A stretch of 64,000 nucleotides of DNA. Source: an uncultured Eubacteriales bacterium (GTDB lineage Bacteria; Bacillota; Clostridia; Christensenellales; Borkfalkiaceae). Of this stretch, positions 1-6,756 are shown piece after piece. Below the pieces are notes generated by a model that searched no databases, was not told the DNA's origin, and saw only the letters and a list, made by a program, of their open reading frames with translations. The position numbers were made by a program, and so were the translations under genes. Every line of letters begins with the position of its first letter. Position 1 is the first letter of the stretch. The stretch is taken from the NCBI GenBank assembly GCA_949288785.1, contig CASELQ010000001.1:1-64000 (forward strand), given 5' to 3'.

Positions 1-21
1 GCAACTTTCAGCGTCTTTCAT
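1..21 (-). CDS. Start of an unidentified gene cut by the window edge
   Basis: An ATG at 21 follows a good Shine-Dalgarno sequence (AGAGGATAAAAA) and opens a frame reading MKDAESC before the window ends. It lies downstream of sigF beyond the sigF terminator. Clostridial spoIIA operons are often followed by spoVA genes, but seven residues do not allow a family call. Confidence 0.3.
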
Positions 22-145
22 TTTTTATCCTCTCTTTGCCGAATCCGCTCGCACGGGTTTCCCTTTCGTCGGAATTTTTGAGATATTCAAACGGCTTTTC
101 TTTTCTCATAACAATTTTAATATGGGTAATCCCGTTTTTTATATA

Positions 146-176
146 CAAAAAAATACGGCTAAAATTTCAGCCGTAT
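146..176 (-). terminator. Rho-independent terminator of the spoIIA operon
   Basis: On the minus strand an 8-bp stem ATACGGCT/AGCCGTAT with an 8-base loop is followed by a run of seven T. The TAG stop of sigF (159-161) lies inside the hairpin, so the last sense codons form the 5' arm. Confidence 0.85.
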
Positions 177-875
177 CTTTTCCAATATCTTGTTTTCAAG
201 TCTTGATATCTGCACTTGTGAAAGTCCTAAACTTTCCGCCGTTTCGGTCTGGGTCTTATCCCTGAAAAATCTAAGCATTACAATCTTTCTCTCCCGCTCC
301 GTAAGCCCCTCTATAATGCTGGATAACTGTATTTTTGTAAGTATATCGTCCTCTTTATCCTCGGAAGGGAGTTTATCTATAAGTTCGCGCGTTTCGTCAT
401 CGTCGTCAAACTTTTCATAGAGCGAAACGGGCATCCGCGCGCTGTCCAGTGCAACCACCGCCTCCTCTGCGGATATCCCGAAACTTTCGGCAATTTCCTC
501 GATATTCGGAGACCTGTCGTTAAGCGTCTGATAACTTTCCACATAACGGTTTATTTTGTTTGCCAGCATTTTAAGCGTTCTCGAAACTTTAACCGCGCCG
601 TTATCTCTCATATAGCGTTTTATTTCGCCTATTATCATGGGCACGCTGTATGTGGAAAACTTTACCCCGAAACTCTCGTCAAAATTTTTAATTGCCTTTA
701 AAAACCCTATGCACGCTATCTGATACAGATCGTCATACTCCACGCCCTTGCCCTTAAAACGCCTTATAATACTTTTAATAAGCGGCTCGTTGCGAAGGAA
801 GATTTCCGATTTGGCGTTTTCGTCTCCGTCCTTGGCTTTTCTTATGTAATCGAGCAATTGTTCGTTACTAAGCAT
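159..875 (-). CDS. sigF: RNA polymerase sporulation sigma factor SigF
   Basis: Forespore-specific sigma factor of about 238 residues, made inactive in complex with SpoIIAB and released after asymmetric division. Region 2 is near the N-terminus (LLDYIRKAKDGD, then GVEYDDLYQIACIGFLKAI, typical core-binding and -10 recognition segments). A region 4 helix-turn-helix lies at the C-terminus (TQTETAESLGLSQVQISRLE). It is third in the canonical order spoIIAA-spoIIAB-sigF, which separates it from the close paralogue SigG. I chose ATG at 875 because GGG lies nine bases upstream. A TTG at 887 would add four residues but has no ribosome binding site. Confidence 0.95.
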   Translation of the reverse strand: MLSNEQLLDYIRKAKDGDENAKSEIFLRNEPLIKSIIRRFKGKGVEYDDLYQIACIGFLKAIKNFDESFGVKFSTYSVPMIIGEIKRYMRDNGAVKVSRTLKMLANKINRYVESYQTLNDRSPNIEEIAESFGISAEEAVVALDSARMPVSLYEKFDDDDETRELIDKLPSEDKEDDILTKIQLSSIIEGLTERERKIVMLRFFRDKTQTETAESLGLSQVQISRLENKILEKIRLKF

Positions 876-891
876 ATTTGCGCCCAATGGG

Positions 892-1311
892 TCAGATTAT
901 TTTTTTCATATAAACCCGGGTACCTTCGCCCCTTTTTGAGGTTACCGCCACTTCGTCCATAAAGCTCTTCATTATGGTAAAGCCCATTCCGGAACGCTCG
1001 TCCTCCTCTCTCGTGGTGAAAAAGGGTTCAAGCGCCTGGTCCACGTTCTCGATACCGACCCCGTTATCGATAATGTTTATATGTATGGCGTTTTCTATTA
1101 TTTCGGCTTCCATAACTATTTCGCCGATTTTACCCGCATAGCCGTGCACTATGCAGTTGGTAACCGCCTCGCTCACCGCGGTCTTTATATCCGATAACTG
1201 GGCAACGCTCGGGTTTAATTGCAGCGAAAAAAGGCCCGCCACCGACCGCGCAAAAGATTCGTTTTCCGAACGCGATAAAAAAGTCAACTTCATTTTATTT
1301 TCACAATCCAT
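892..1311 (-). CDS. spoIIAB: Anti-sigma-F factor / serine kinase SpoIIAB
   Basis: GHKL-fold ATPase that holds SigF inactive and phosphorylates SpoIIAA. Visible motifs are the N box SEAVTNCIVHGY, the G1 box DNGVGI and the lid/G2 segment SGMGFTIM. The length of 139 residues is normal for the family. The ATG at 1311 follows AAGGAGTAAACC. The stop lies 16 bases before the sigF ATG, and the three genes form one operon. Confidence 0.96.
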   Translation of the reverse strand: MDCENKMKLTFLSRSENESFARSVAGLFSLQLNPSVAQLSDIKTAVSEAVTNCIVHGYAGKIGEIVMEAEIIENAIHINIIDNGVGIENVDQALEPFFTTREEDERSGMGFTIMKSFMDEVAVTSKRGEGTRVYMKKII

Positions 1312-1321
1312 GGTTTACTCC

Positions 1322-1630
1322 TTAAAATTTGGGCATTATCGTATAGATGCCGGCAAGCTGCAAAACCTTTTCCGTGGCAACGGAAGCGCCTGATATGTAC
1401 GAGGGAATATTAAAATGCTTTAACTTTTTGTATCTGCCTATAAGCAGACCTATTCCCGTACTGTCCATAAAAGAAACTCCCGAAAGATCGAATATAAATT
1501 TTTTGCTGTTTGCGTTGTCGTAAATCAGCTTATCCAAAATATCCTTGGTGGCGGAAAAAGAGCATTCGTCCAGTTCGCCGGACACATATACCGTAACGCT
1601 CTCCGCGTTTTTTCTGTACTTTACTTCCAT
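1322..1630 (-). CDS. spoIIAA: Anti-anti-sigma factor SpoIIAA
   Basis: STAS-domain protein of 102 residues. In its dephosphorylated form it displaces SigF from SpoIIAB. The phospho-acceptor serine sits in the family motif FMDSTGIG. The open frame extends upstream to 1759, but the ATG at 1630 is preceded by GAGGAGACTGTG at ideal distance, and the extra N-terminal residues do not resemble a STAS domain. It is the first gene of the spoIIA operon. I could not confirm a sigma-H promoter. Confidence 0.95.
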   Translation of the reverse strand: MEVKYRKNAESVTVYVSGELDECSFSATKDILDKLIYDNANSKKFIFDLSGVSFMDSTGIGLLIGRYKKLKHFNIPSYISGASVATEKVLQLAGIYTIMPKF

Positions 1631-1784
1631 CACAGTCTCCTCAAAGTTTATCCTGAAATAGCCTAACACATCCGAAAGATAAAATAATGTCGACAATGGG
1701 AAAAAAGCCGAGAGTTTTGTCGCAATCGTATAAAGCCCCGTAAAAAATAATTTGAACAAATTTTTAAAATACGCCTTTTTTTTG

Positions 1785-1813
1785 TTGACAATTTTCTTGA
1801 TTTATTATAGTAT
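1785..1813 (+). promoter_or_regulatory. Promoter of the tRNA cluster
   Basis: TTGACA at 1785-1790, a 17-base spacer, then TAGTAT at 1808-1813. It starts transcription just ahead of the first tRNA at 1834. Confidence 0.7.
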
Positions 1814-1833
1814 ATTAAAGCGTCTTGAAGAAG

Positions 1834-1909
1834 CGGGGTGTAGCGCAGTTGGTAGCGCACGTGGTTTGGGACCATGGGGTCGGGAGTTCGAGTCTCTTCA
1901 CCCCGACCA
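1834..1909 (+). tRNA. tRNA-Pro (TGG)
   Basis: 76 nt with acceptor pairing CGGGGTG/CACCCCG, a D arm with GTTGGTAG, anticodon loop TTTGGGA giving TGG, a TTCGAGT T loop and encoded ACCA. Confidence 0.97.
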
Positions 1910-1939
1910 GCGCAATAAACTTCTTCTTTAACGCAGCGG

Positions 1940-2016
1940 GGGCCTTTAGCTCAGTTGGTCAGAGCGGTCGGCTCATAACCGATTGGTCCGCGGTTCGAGT
2001 CCGTGAAGGCCCACCA
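1940..2016 (+). tRNA. tRNA-Met (CAT)
   Basis: 77 nt with acceptor GGGCCTT/AAGGCCC, anticodon loop CTCATAA and encoded ACCA. The anticodon stem lacks the three consecutive G-C pairs of initiators, so it is elongator type. A CAT tRNA read as Ile2 after lysidine modification is the alternative. Confidence 0.92.
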
Positions 2017-2034
2017 TCCCCCTTAATTTTATCT

Positions 2035-2111
2035 GGCCCGGTAGTACAGATGGTTAGTACGCCAGCCTGTCACGCTGGAGGTCGAGGGTTCGAGCCCCTT
2101 CCGGGTCGCCA
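2035..2111 (+). tRNA. tRNA-Asp (GTC)
   Basis: 77 nt with acceptor GGCCCGG/CCGGGTC (one G-T pair), anticodon loop CTGTCAC, a TTCGAGC T loop and encoded GCCA. Confidence 0.97.
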
Positions 2112-2155
2112 AATTGATAAATGCTTGCAGTTGCAAGCATTTATCAAAAATATAT

Positions 2156-2231
2156 GCCTCGGTAGCTCAGTCGGTAGAGCAGGGGACTGAAAATCCCCGT
2201 GTCGGTGGTTCGATTCCGCCCCGAGGCACCA
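2156..2231 (+). tRNA. tRNA-Phe (GAA)
   Basis: 76 nt with acceptor GCCTCGG/CCGAGGC, anticodon loop CTGAAAA between GGGGA and TCCCC, and encoded ACCA. Confidence 0.97.
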
Positions 2232-2240
2232 GCGTTCTTT

Positions 2241-2316
2241 GCTGGTGTAGCTCAACTGGCAGAGCAGCTGATTTGTAATCAGCAGGTTGCGGGTTCGATT
2301 CCAGTCACCAGCTCCA
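2241..2316 (+). tRNA. tRNA-Thr (TGT)
   Basis: 76 nt with acceptor GCTGGTG/CACCAGC, anticodon loop TTTGTAA and encoded TCCA. Only nine bases separate it from tRNA-Phe. Confidence 0.97.
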
Positions 2317-2343
2317 ATCGAATAAACGCAAATGTTATAATAA

Positions 2344-2428
2344 GGAAGGGTTCCCGAGCGGCCAAAGGGAACAGACTGTAAATCTGTCGTCAGCGACTTC
2401 GGTGGTTCGAATCCACCCCCTTCCACCA
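2344..2428 (+). tRNA. tRNA-Tyr (GTA)
   Basis: 85 nt class II tRNA with acceptor GGAAGGG/CCCTTCC, anticodon loop CTGTAAA, a long variable arm (GTCGTCAGCGAC) and encoded ACCA. It is the last tRNA of the cluster. Confidence 0.97.
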
Positions 2429-2438
2429 AAAGAAAAGC

Positions 2439-2475
2439 AAAGGTTTGATACAATAGTATTGAACCTTTTTTCTTT
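2439..2475 (+). terminator. First terminator after the tRNA cluster
   Basis: A stem of at least 10 bp (GGTTTGATAC/GTATTGAACC, two G-T pairs) with an AATA loop, followed by TTTTTTCTTT. Confidence 0.85.
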
Positions 2476-2513
2476 GCATATAGGGAGATCTTTCCTTTCT
2501 ATAAGTAAACAGC

Positions 2514-2562
2514 AGAGCCTTGCAGGAGTGCTTAATCACACTTTTGCAGGGCTCTTTTTCTT
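2514..2562 (+). terminator. Second, tandem terminator after the tRNA cluster
   Basis: AGAGCC-T-TGCA-GG-AGTG pairs with CACT-TT-TGCA-G-GGCTCT, then TTTTTCTTT. Between here and the promoter at 2649 I see no gene. Confidence 0.8.
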
Positions 2563-2648
2563 TATATGTAATGACTACGGAACGATAGGTCTATCAACGA
2601 AACGATAGATATTACTTAGGTTTTTTCGATATATTGCAGGCGAATATA

Positions 2649-2677
2649 TTGAAAAAATGCGATTTTTTTGCTATAAT
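2649..2677 (+). promoter_or_regulatory. Promoter of the repeat-framed membrane protein gene
   Basis: TTGAAA at 2649-2654, a 17-base spacer and a perfect TATAAT at 2672-2677. The expected start near 2684 falls inside the left inverted repeat. Confidence 0.75.
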
Positions 2678-2681
2678 AGAC

Positions 2682-2702
2682 TCACCGATAAATAAGAATT
2701 TG
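2682..2702 (+). repeat. Left arm of 21-bp inverted repeat pair
   Basis: This 21-base arm begins TCACCGATAAAT and ends GAATTTG. It matches the reverse complement of 3077-3097 at 19 of 21 positions; the first 12 bases are identical. It lies in the 5' untranslated leader of the gene at 2722. Confidence 0.7.
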
Positions 2703-2721
2703 ACGAAGGGGGATAAATGAT

Positions 2722-3075
2722 ATGAAAAACACCATATTTACCATCAGTAAGATGATTCTGTCTGTTGCAACAATTCCATTGTGGTTCGTTAAGATGTTTA
2801 TAAGAGTTGGACATTTGCCTGACCAAACTACCGGTGAAATAGTTGAAGTAATATTTAAACATAGTATGCTTGAAAATGTTGGAGATTTAGCACATCCTAT
2901 CCTCGTATATATTGTAATGGCAATAGCAGCAGTTTCCGCATTTATAAATGCGATTGCTTTGAAATATTATGATAGCAAGAAAATCAAAATTATTTCAAAT
3001 GTGACGTTTGGACTAATAATGGGATTCTTCTTAATTCTCATGCTATTAGCTTCAACGGTTGCACGTGGTTATTAA
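2722..3075 (+). CDS. Small integral membrane protein of unknown function
   Basis: 117 residues with about three hydrophobic helices (roughly 9-27, 60-81 and 90-112) and a short polar stretch between the first two. I recognise no family. ATG at 2722 follows AAGGGGG with nine bases between. The gene has its own promoter, and the 21-bp inverted repeats frame it, with the right arm starting two bases after the stop. Its base composition is AT-richer than the flanking operons, which fits an acquired cassette. Whether it is a toxin, an immunity protein or a transport accessory cannot be told from the sequence. Confidence 0.75.
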   Translation: MKNTIFTISKMILSVATIPLWFVKMFIRVGHLPDQTTGEIVEVIFKHSMLENVGDLAHPILVYIVMAIAAVSAFINAIALKYYDSKKIKIISNVTFGLIMGFFLILMLLASTVARGY

Positions 3076-3076
3076 A

Positions 3077-3097
3077 CAAATTCCAATTTATCGGTGA
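3077..3097 (-). repeat. Right arm of 21-bp inverted repeat pair
   Basis: Reverse complement of the left arm at 2682-2702 with two mismatches, directly after the stop codon of the membrane protein gene. In RNA the two arms could pair and bring the ends of the message together. Confidence 0.7.
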
Positions 3098-3104
3098 CTT
3101 TAAT

Positions 3105-3164
3105 TGTACGCATTTGCGTTTAACTGTACGCAATTTTTATAAGGTGTACGCAAATTGTATCAAA
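3105..3164 (+). repeat. Three TGTACGCA iterons with exact 20-base period
   Basis: TGTACGCA occurs at 3105, 3125 and 3145, each copy followed by A/T-rich sequence. The 20-base period is about two helical turns, so all copies face the same side of the DNA. This suggests cooperative protein binding sites. No coding role is apparent. Confidence 0.7.
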
Positions 3165-3181
3165 ATAGATATTTGCACACA

Positions 3182-3266
3182 CGGCAAGGCGGGCTTCTCC
3201 TTTTTCGGTGAAAATTTTTTTCAAAACATTTTCACCGAGTTTTTTATTCCTTTCCCCGCCAAGCCG
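3182..3266. repeat. Nested long hairpin element
   Basis: An outer stem CGGC-AA-GGCGGG/CCCGCC-AA-GCCG encloses an inner perfect 11-bp stem TCGGTGAAAAT/ATTTTCACCGA (3205-3215 and 3228-3238), followed by GTTTTTT on the plus strand. The inner hairpin could terminate the 2722 transcript. The double structure also resembles a dispersed palindromic element. From here to about 3600 I see no convincing gene. Confidence 0.55.
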
Positions 3267-3603
3267 GTAAAATAAAATGAAATTTGCCGAATTTACTTCT
3301 TCATTTTCACTCTTCACTAAAAAAATAATAAGTACCAATAAAAAGTGCGGCGGATAAATTTAAAAGATACAGGGAGATAAACTATATACCTCTCAAAAGT
3401 TTATGACAATATATTAGGGTTTCCGTATCAATTTTCTCCTCTGCCCTGTTTTATGTGTTTTTTGCTCTCTGATTGCCCCGTATCTGTTTTATTATACACA
3501 TTTATAACAACGCCTAAAAAATTGGAAAAAGTAGAAAATGAAAAAGTAAGTTATTATACACCAAATAAACATCTATATATGAATTACTTAATTTGCACGG
3601 ATA

Positions 3604-3776
3604 TGAACGATTCTTATAAAGAATATTATAAACAAAAATTAGCAAATATGAGATATTCTGAGCTTGCTCTATCTGTAGACAACGCCACTTCAGCCGCCGC
3701 GGCAGCAGCGGACGCTGCAAATGACGCAGCTGACATGGCTGCAATTTCCGCACTATATAACGTCATCAAAAAATAA
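3604..3776 (+). CDS. Short Ala/Asp-rich helical protein, hypothetical
   Basis: 57 residues starting MNDSYKEYYKQK and carrying an alanine-rich run with regularly spaced aspartates (ADAAN, DAAD) that would form an amphipathic helix. The open frame continues upstream to 3453, but that part resembles no protein I know and has no ribosome binding site. The ATG at 3604 also lacks a good one, so both start and reality are uncertain. The hairpin at 3807 follows. Confidence 0.35.
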
Positions 3777-3806
3777 TATCCGATAAAATATTGATATTTA
3801 TAATAG

Positions 3807-3844
3807 GAACAGCCCGGGAGGTAGCAAAACCGCCCGGGCTGTTC
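3807..3844. terminator. Strong hairpin between convergent genes
   Basis: A perfect 12-bp stem GAACAGCCCGGG/CCCGGGCTGTTC with a 14-base loop. It is not followed by a clear T run on either strand, so factor-independent termination is likely but not certain. Confidence 0.5.
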
Positions 3845-3880
3845 GCTTACATTGTAATCAATTTTCAGTTATAATTGTAA

Positions 3881-4417
3881 TCAAATCGTTTCCGTACACA
3901 GGAGTTCGTTACCCTCTTCAAGGAGGTTAGAGAGTTTTTCTTCGGTATCGTCTATGGCGGGCAAAACCTGTTTGGTCTTTTTTGCAACGATATTCTTATA
4001 GAACTTATAATTTAAGCCGCACAGCACTATCCCCAATATCCCGAGGGCAATACCGCCGATAAGTGCGGGTATACTGTTTTCTACAAGCATTACGAGGCAC
4101 ATTCCCCCGCCCAGAACGAGCGCCGCGCATATCCCGAAAATATAAGCGAATATTTCCGCACTCAACGTCTTTGCCCGCTGTAACCCTTCTAACGTGGCGC
4201 AAGTCTCCTCTGCCCGGCGCTCAAGCTTGTTTAACTCTTGCTTGTGCATCTGTTTTCTGTCTCTCTTTAAAGAGAGGGTTACCCCGTCTAACACAGAGGC
4301 GGAAGTGGAAGTTATTTCCCAGCCGAAAGCTTCATACATATCCATTGCCCTTGCCTGGTCTTTTGCCTTTACCGTAACCGTTTTGTACTCGTATGAGATA
4401 AAATCTTTTTCTTGCAT
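3881..4417 (-). CDS. Hypothetical protein with two transmembrane helices
   Basis: 178 residues. The N-terminal ~50 residues (YEYKTVTVKAKDQARAMDMY) look like a small alpha/beta domain. A charged helical segment with coiled-coil character follows (about 55-80), then two adjacent transmembrane helices (about 85-108 and 114-136) and a charged C-terminal tail. ATG at 4417 follows AAAAGGAGAAAAAACT. It is transcribed away from the TetR gene at 4607 and may be its target. Family unknown. Confidence 0.8.
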   Translation of the reverse strand: MQEKDFISYEYKTVTVKAKDQARAMDMYEAFGWEITSTSASVLDGVTLSLKRDRKQMHKQELNKLERRAEETCATLEGLQRAKTLSAEIFAYIFGICAALVLGGGMCLVMLVENSIPALIGGIALGILGIVLCGLNYKFYKNIVAKKTKQVLPAIDDTEEKLSNLLEEGNELLCTETI

Positions 4418-4480
4418 AGTTTTTTCTCCTTTTCTTATACTTTTATTATTTTCTTACGAAACCACCGACGCGCGTTTCGG

Positions 4481-4515
4481 TTGACTTTTCCGTAAGACAG
4501 GTGTATCATAATACA
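4481..4515 (+). promoter_or_regulatory. Promoter and possible TetR operator
   Basis: TTGACT at 4481, a 17-base spacer and TATCAT at 4504-4509. The -10 is embedded in the dyad TGTAT-CATA-ATACA (4502-4515), a plausible autoregulatory operator in the divergent region. A wider AGACAG/CTGTCT pair surrounds it. Confidence 0.5.
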
Positions 4516-4606
4516 TAAGATTAAAAAAATCAACTGTCTGAAAGCAACCTAAAACACTACTTAAAAAGTGTTTTTATAAATAAGACAAAAGGGAGGAAAA
4601 CGTATC

Positions 4607-5128
4607 GTGGAATACTCGCCGGAAGAATATACCAGGCATTATATAGTTCAGGCGCTTTTTAAATTGATGCACGCCTATGATTTTGAAAATATTAAGATAA
4701 CGGATATCACAAGAAAAGCCGGCGTAGGCAGGGCCACGTTTTACAGATATTTTAAAAGCAAACAGGATGTGATATTATACTACTTTGAACATATTACCAA
4801 GGAATTTAAATTAACTCAGCGGTACATCCCTCGGTGCAAGGCAGATTATATTTATATTGTAAAAAACGTTTTAACAGCCTTTAAAAATCAGGCGGAGCCT
4901 ATTAAACTCATAAGAAAAGCTCGCCTCGAACATATTTATCTCGATTATCTTAACAAAAACTTTGTAAAGACATTTGAACAAGGCGACATGACGGAAAAAG
5001 CCTATTCCCCATATATTTACGCAGGAATGTTATTCAACGTATCAATGAAATGGCTTGACAACGGCTGTACGGACCCAATAGAAGAACTTGCCGAAATAAT
5101 AATAAATGCTATCTATTTTAAAGATTAA
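4607..5128 (+). CDS. TetR/AcrR family transcriptional regulator
   Basis: 173 residues with an N-terminal TetR helix-turn-helix (about 12-58). The recognition region KITDITRKAGVGRATFYRYFKSK is diagnostic. The C-terminal ligand-binding part is variable and does not name the inducer. The start is GTG at 4607 after GGGAGG at ten bases. It is divergent from the two-TM protein at 3881-4417, with a dyad over its own -10, so it probably represses itself and perhaps that neighbour. Confidence 0.9.
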   Translation: MEYSPEEYTRHYIVQALFKLMHAYDFENIKITDITRKAGVGRATFYRYFKSKQDVILYYFEHITKEFKLTQRYIPRCKADYIYIVKNVLTAFKNQAEPIKLIRKARLEHIYLDYLNKNFVKTFEQGDMTEKAYSPYIYAGMLFNVSMKWLDNGCTDPIEELAEIIINAIYFKD

Positions 5129-5309
5129 ACTGCCCGTTTTAATCTTTTAACGCTTTAATCTACTCCGAATTAGAACCTTGCGATTGTCTTTGTATTATGT
5201 TTCGTATATCCTTTGACTTATGCTTTTTAAATACTATTATAAAACTCACGGAACACAACGCCTTGCTTTAAATGATCATTGATTTATGTTTTTAAAAACA
5301 ATGATAAAC

Positions 5310-5341
5310 CCCGCCTCTTTCGGCGTACCGAAAGAGGCGGG
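5310..5341 (-). terminator. Terminator of the amino-sugar operon
   Basis: A perfect 14-bp stem CCCGCCTCTTTCGG with a CGTA loop lies 25 bases after the last stop of the operon. The bases after it on the minus strand (GTTTATCATTGTTTTT) are T-rich. The region 5129-5309 holds nothing else I can support. Confidence 0.8.
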
Positions 5342-5366
5342 ATTTACACATTATACGAACAAAAGA

Positions 5367-6731
5367 TCAGTTCATTTTACTGTACAATTCGCCGAGAATT
5401 TCAATGCCGTTATCTATAATGAGTTCGGCAACACCGGCTTTGAATCTGGAACTCCGTGCCTCGTAACCGCCCTCGTCATAGGAGTCCTGCATGGGAAAAT
5501 ACCCGTCCGAAGAATTTGTAAGGCAACAAGGCAAAACCATTTTCCAGTCTTTTGCCTCTTTGAGTTTCATACCTATGGGCGTAAACGGCTCGCCCGGAAT
5601 ACCGAAGAATACCGCACCGCCTATAGAAACAGCAGAGAACGTAAGAGAGAAAAATTCCGGCCCGTGCTCAAGCTTTATCATTCTGGCAGCCTCTGCAACC
5701 ACGGTGGTAAGCATCATGCCGGTATAGGGAATCTCGTCATCCTTGCCGGCGTTATGCAGTTCGTTTATCTTATACGCCTGCGGCATATCCTTTATGTCTG
5801 GCATATTCGAAGGTATTTTAACCTGTTTTTGCATATATTTTATGCTATCCACCGGCACGTATTCGACCTTATCGAAAACTTGCAGAACGGAAGCCGCCAT
5901 AACGTTACCCAGATGGCGCGCATGTCCGTAACCGCGGGAAACGTCGTCAAAATCCATAAACATATCGTTAAGATCCCCGCCCGCAGGATGAACGTTCACG
6001 TGGTTAACATCGCCCTGTGCGCCGTTAAAGAAAATACACTTTACGTTGTCAAGCGCCTTCTCCACCTTCCTGCGCGTAAAACCGGGCCAGTCCGCCGAAA
6101 TAAGGTTGCCGCCCACGGTATCCGGATGGTTGCCGAAGTTTGCTATCACTATGCTTTCTGCGTTTTCCCTGTCTATACGTATGACGTTTACCCTTTCGTC
6201 CACCGTGCCTATGGGCTTAACTATGTCAGGGTTATTGACGCCGGGATTGGTCTTTATAGACCCGTCCTTCATAAGGAAACGGCGAAGGAATGCCACTTTC
6301 TCCGCTTTACCCACGCCTATACCCATGGCGGCGGGTTTCATATCCTTTATTGCCGTTACTGCCGCGTCGGTAAATCTGTGGAGCACAAAATGATAATATT
6401 CCTTTTCAATATCAAGCTCCGCCTCTTTCGGCGTTACAAGCGAGGGGCCGGTATGCGTATGGGTGGCGTGGATAAACACTGCGCTCTCATCCACACCGGC
6501 AGCCTTGGCAATTTCTTTTCTGTAAACGTCCAGTACGTTGCTGCCTACTCCGCAATTGTCTATTGTAAAGAGCAAAGCGGTATTATTATTCTTTTTTACT
6601 GCCACGGCGTTTATTTCCAGCGCATCCAACACCCCTTCGGCATACCTGGGCTTATAATAGCCCGTTATGGGTATACCGAACATGGGCGTGATGTCCACAC
6701 GCGCAAAACCGGCGTAAAAATCGTATTTCAT
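5367..6731 (-). CDS. Neutral/alkaline ceramidase-like hydrolase
   Basis: 454 residues matching the catalytic N-terminal domain of neutral non-lysosomal ceramidases, without the usual C-terminal immunoglobulin-like domain and without a signal peptide, so probably cytoplasmic. Zinc-site features are visible: HATHTHTGP near residue 90, FGNHPDTVG near 205 and GDVNH near 245. ATG at 6731 follows GAGGTGGACTT. It is the last gene of an operon with nagA-like and nagB-like genes. The substrate is therefore more likely an N-acylated amino sugar or related amide than ceramide. That is inference. Confidence 0.8.
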   Translation of the reverse strand: MKYDFYAGFARVDITPMFGIPITGYYKPRYAEGVLDALEINAVAVKKNNNTALLFTIDNCGVGSNVLDVYRKEIAKAAGVDESAVFIHATHTHTGPSLVTPKEAELDIEKEYYHFVLHRFTDAAVTAIKDMKPAAMGIGVGKAEKVAFLRRFLMKDGSIKTNPGVNNPDIVKPIGTVDERVNVIRIDRENAESIVIANFGNHPDTVGGNLISADWPGFTRRKVEKALDNVKCIFFNGAQGDVNHVNVHPAGGDLNDMFMDFDDVSRGYGHARHLGNVMAASVLQVFDKVEYVPVDSIKYMQKQVKIPSNMPDIKDMPQAYKINELHNAGKDDEIPYTGMMLTTVVAEAARMIKLEHGPEFFSLTFSAVSIGGAVFFGIPGEPFTPIGMKLKEAKDWKMVLPCCLTNSSDGYFPMQDSYDEGGYEARSSRFKAGVAELIIDNGIEILGELYSKMN

Positions 6732-6756
6732 AAGTCCACCTCAGCGATTACGTATA

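Noticed and set aside
1825-2608. Several frames on both strands in the tRNA block
   Set aside because: They are made of tRNA sequence; typical spurious peptides such as GGAGFEPPKS-like strings come from tRNA genes.
3120-3338. A 72-residue minus-strand frame
   Set aside because: It runs through the iterons and the nested hairpin, has no ribosome binding site and no family resemblance.
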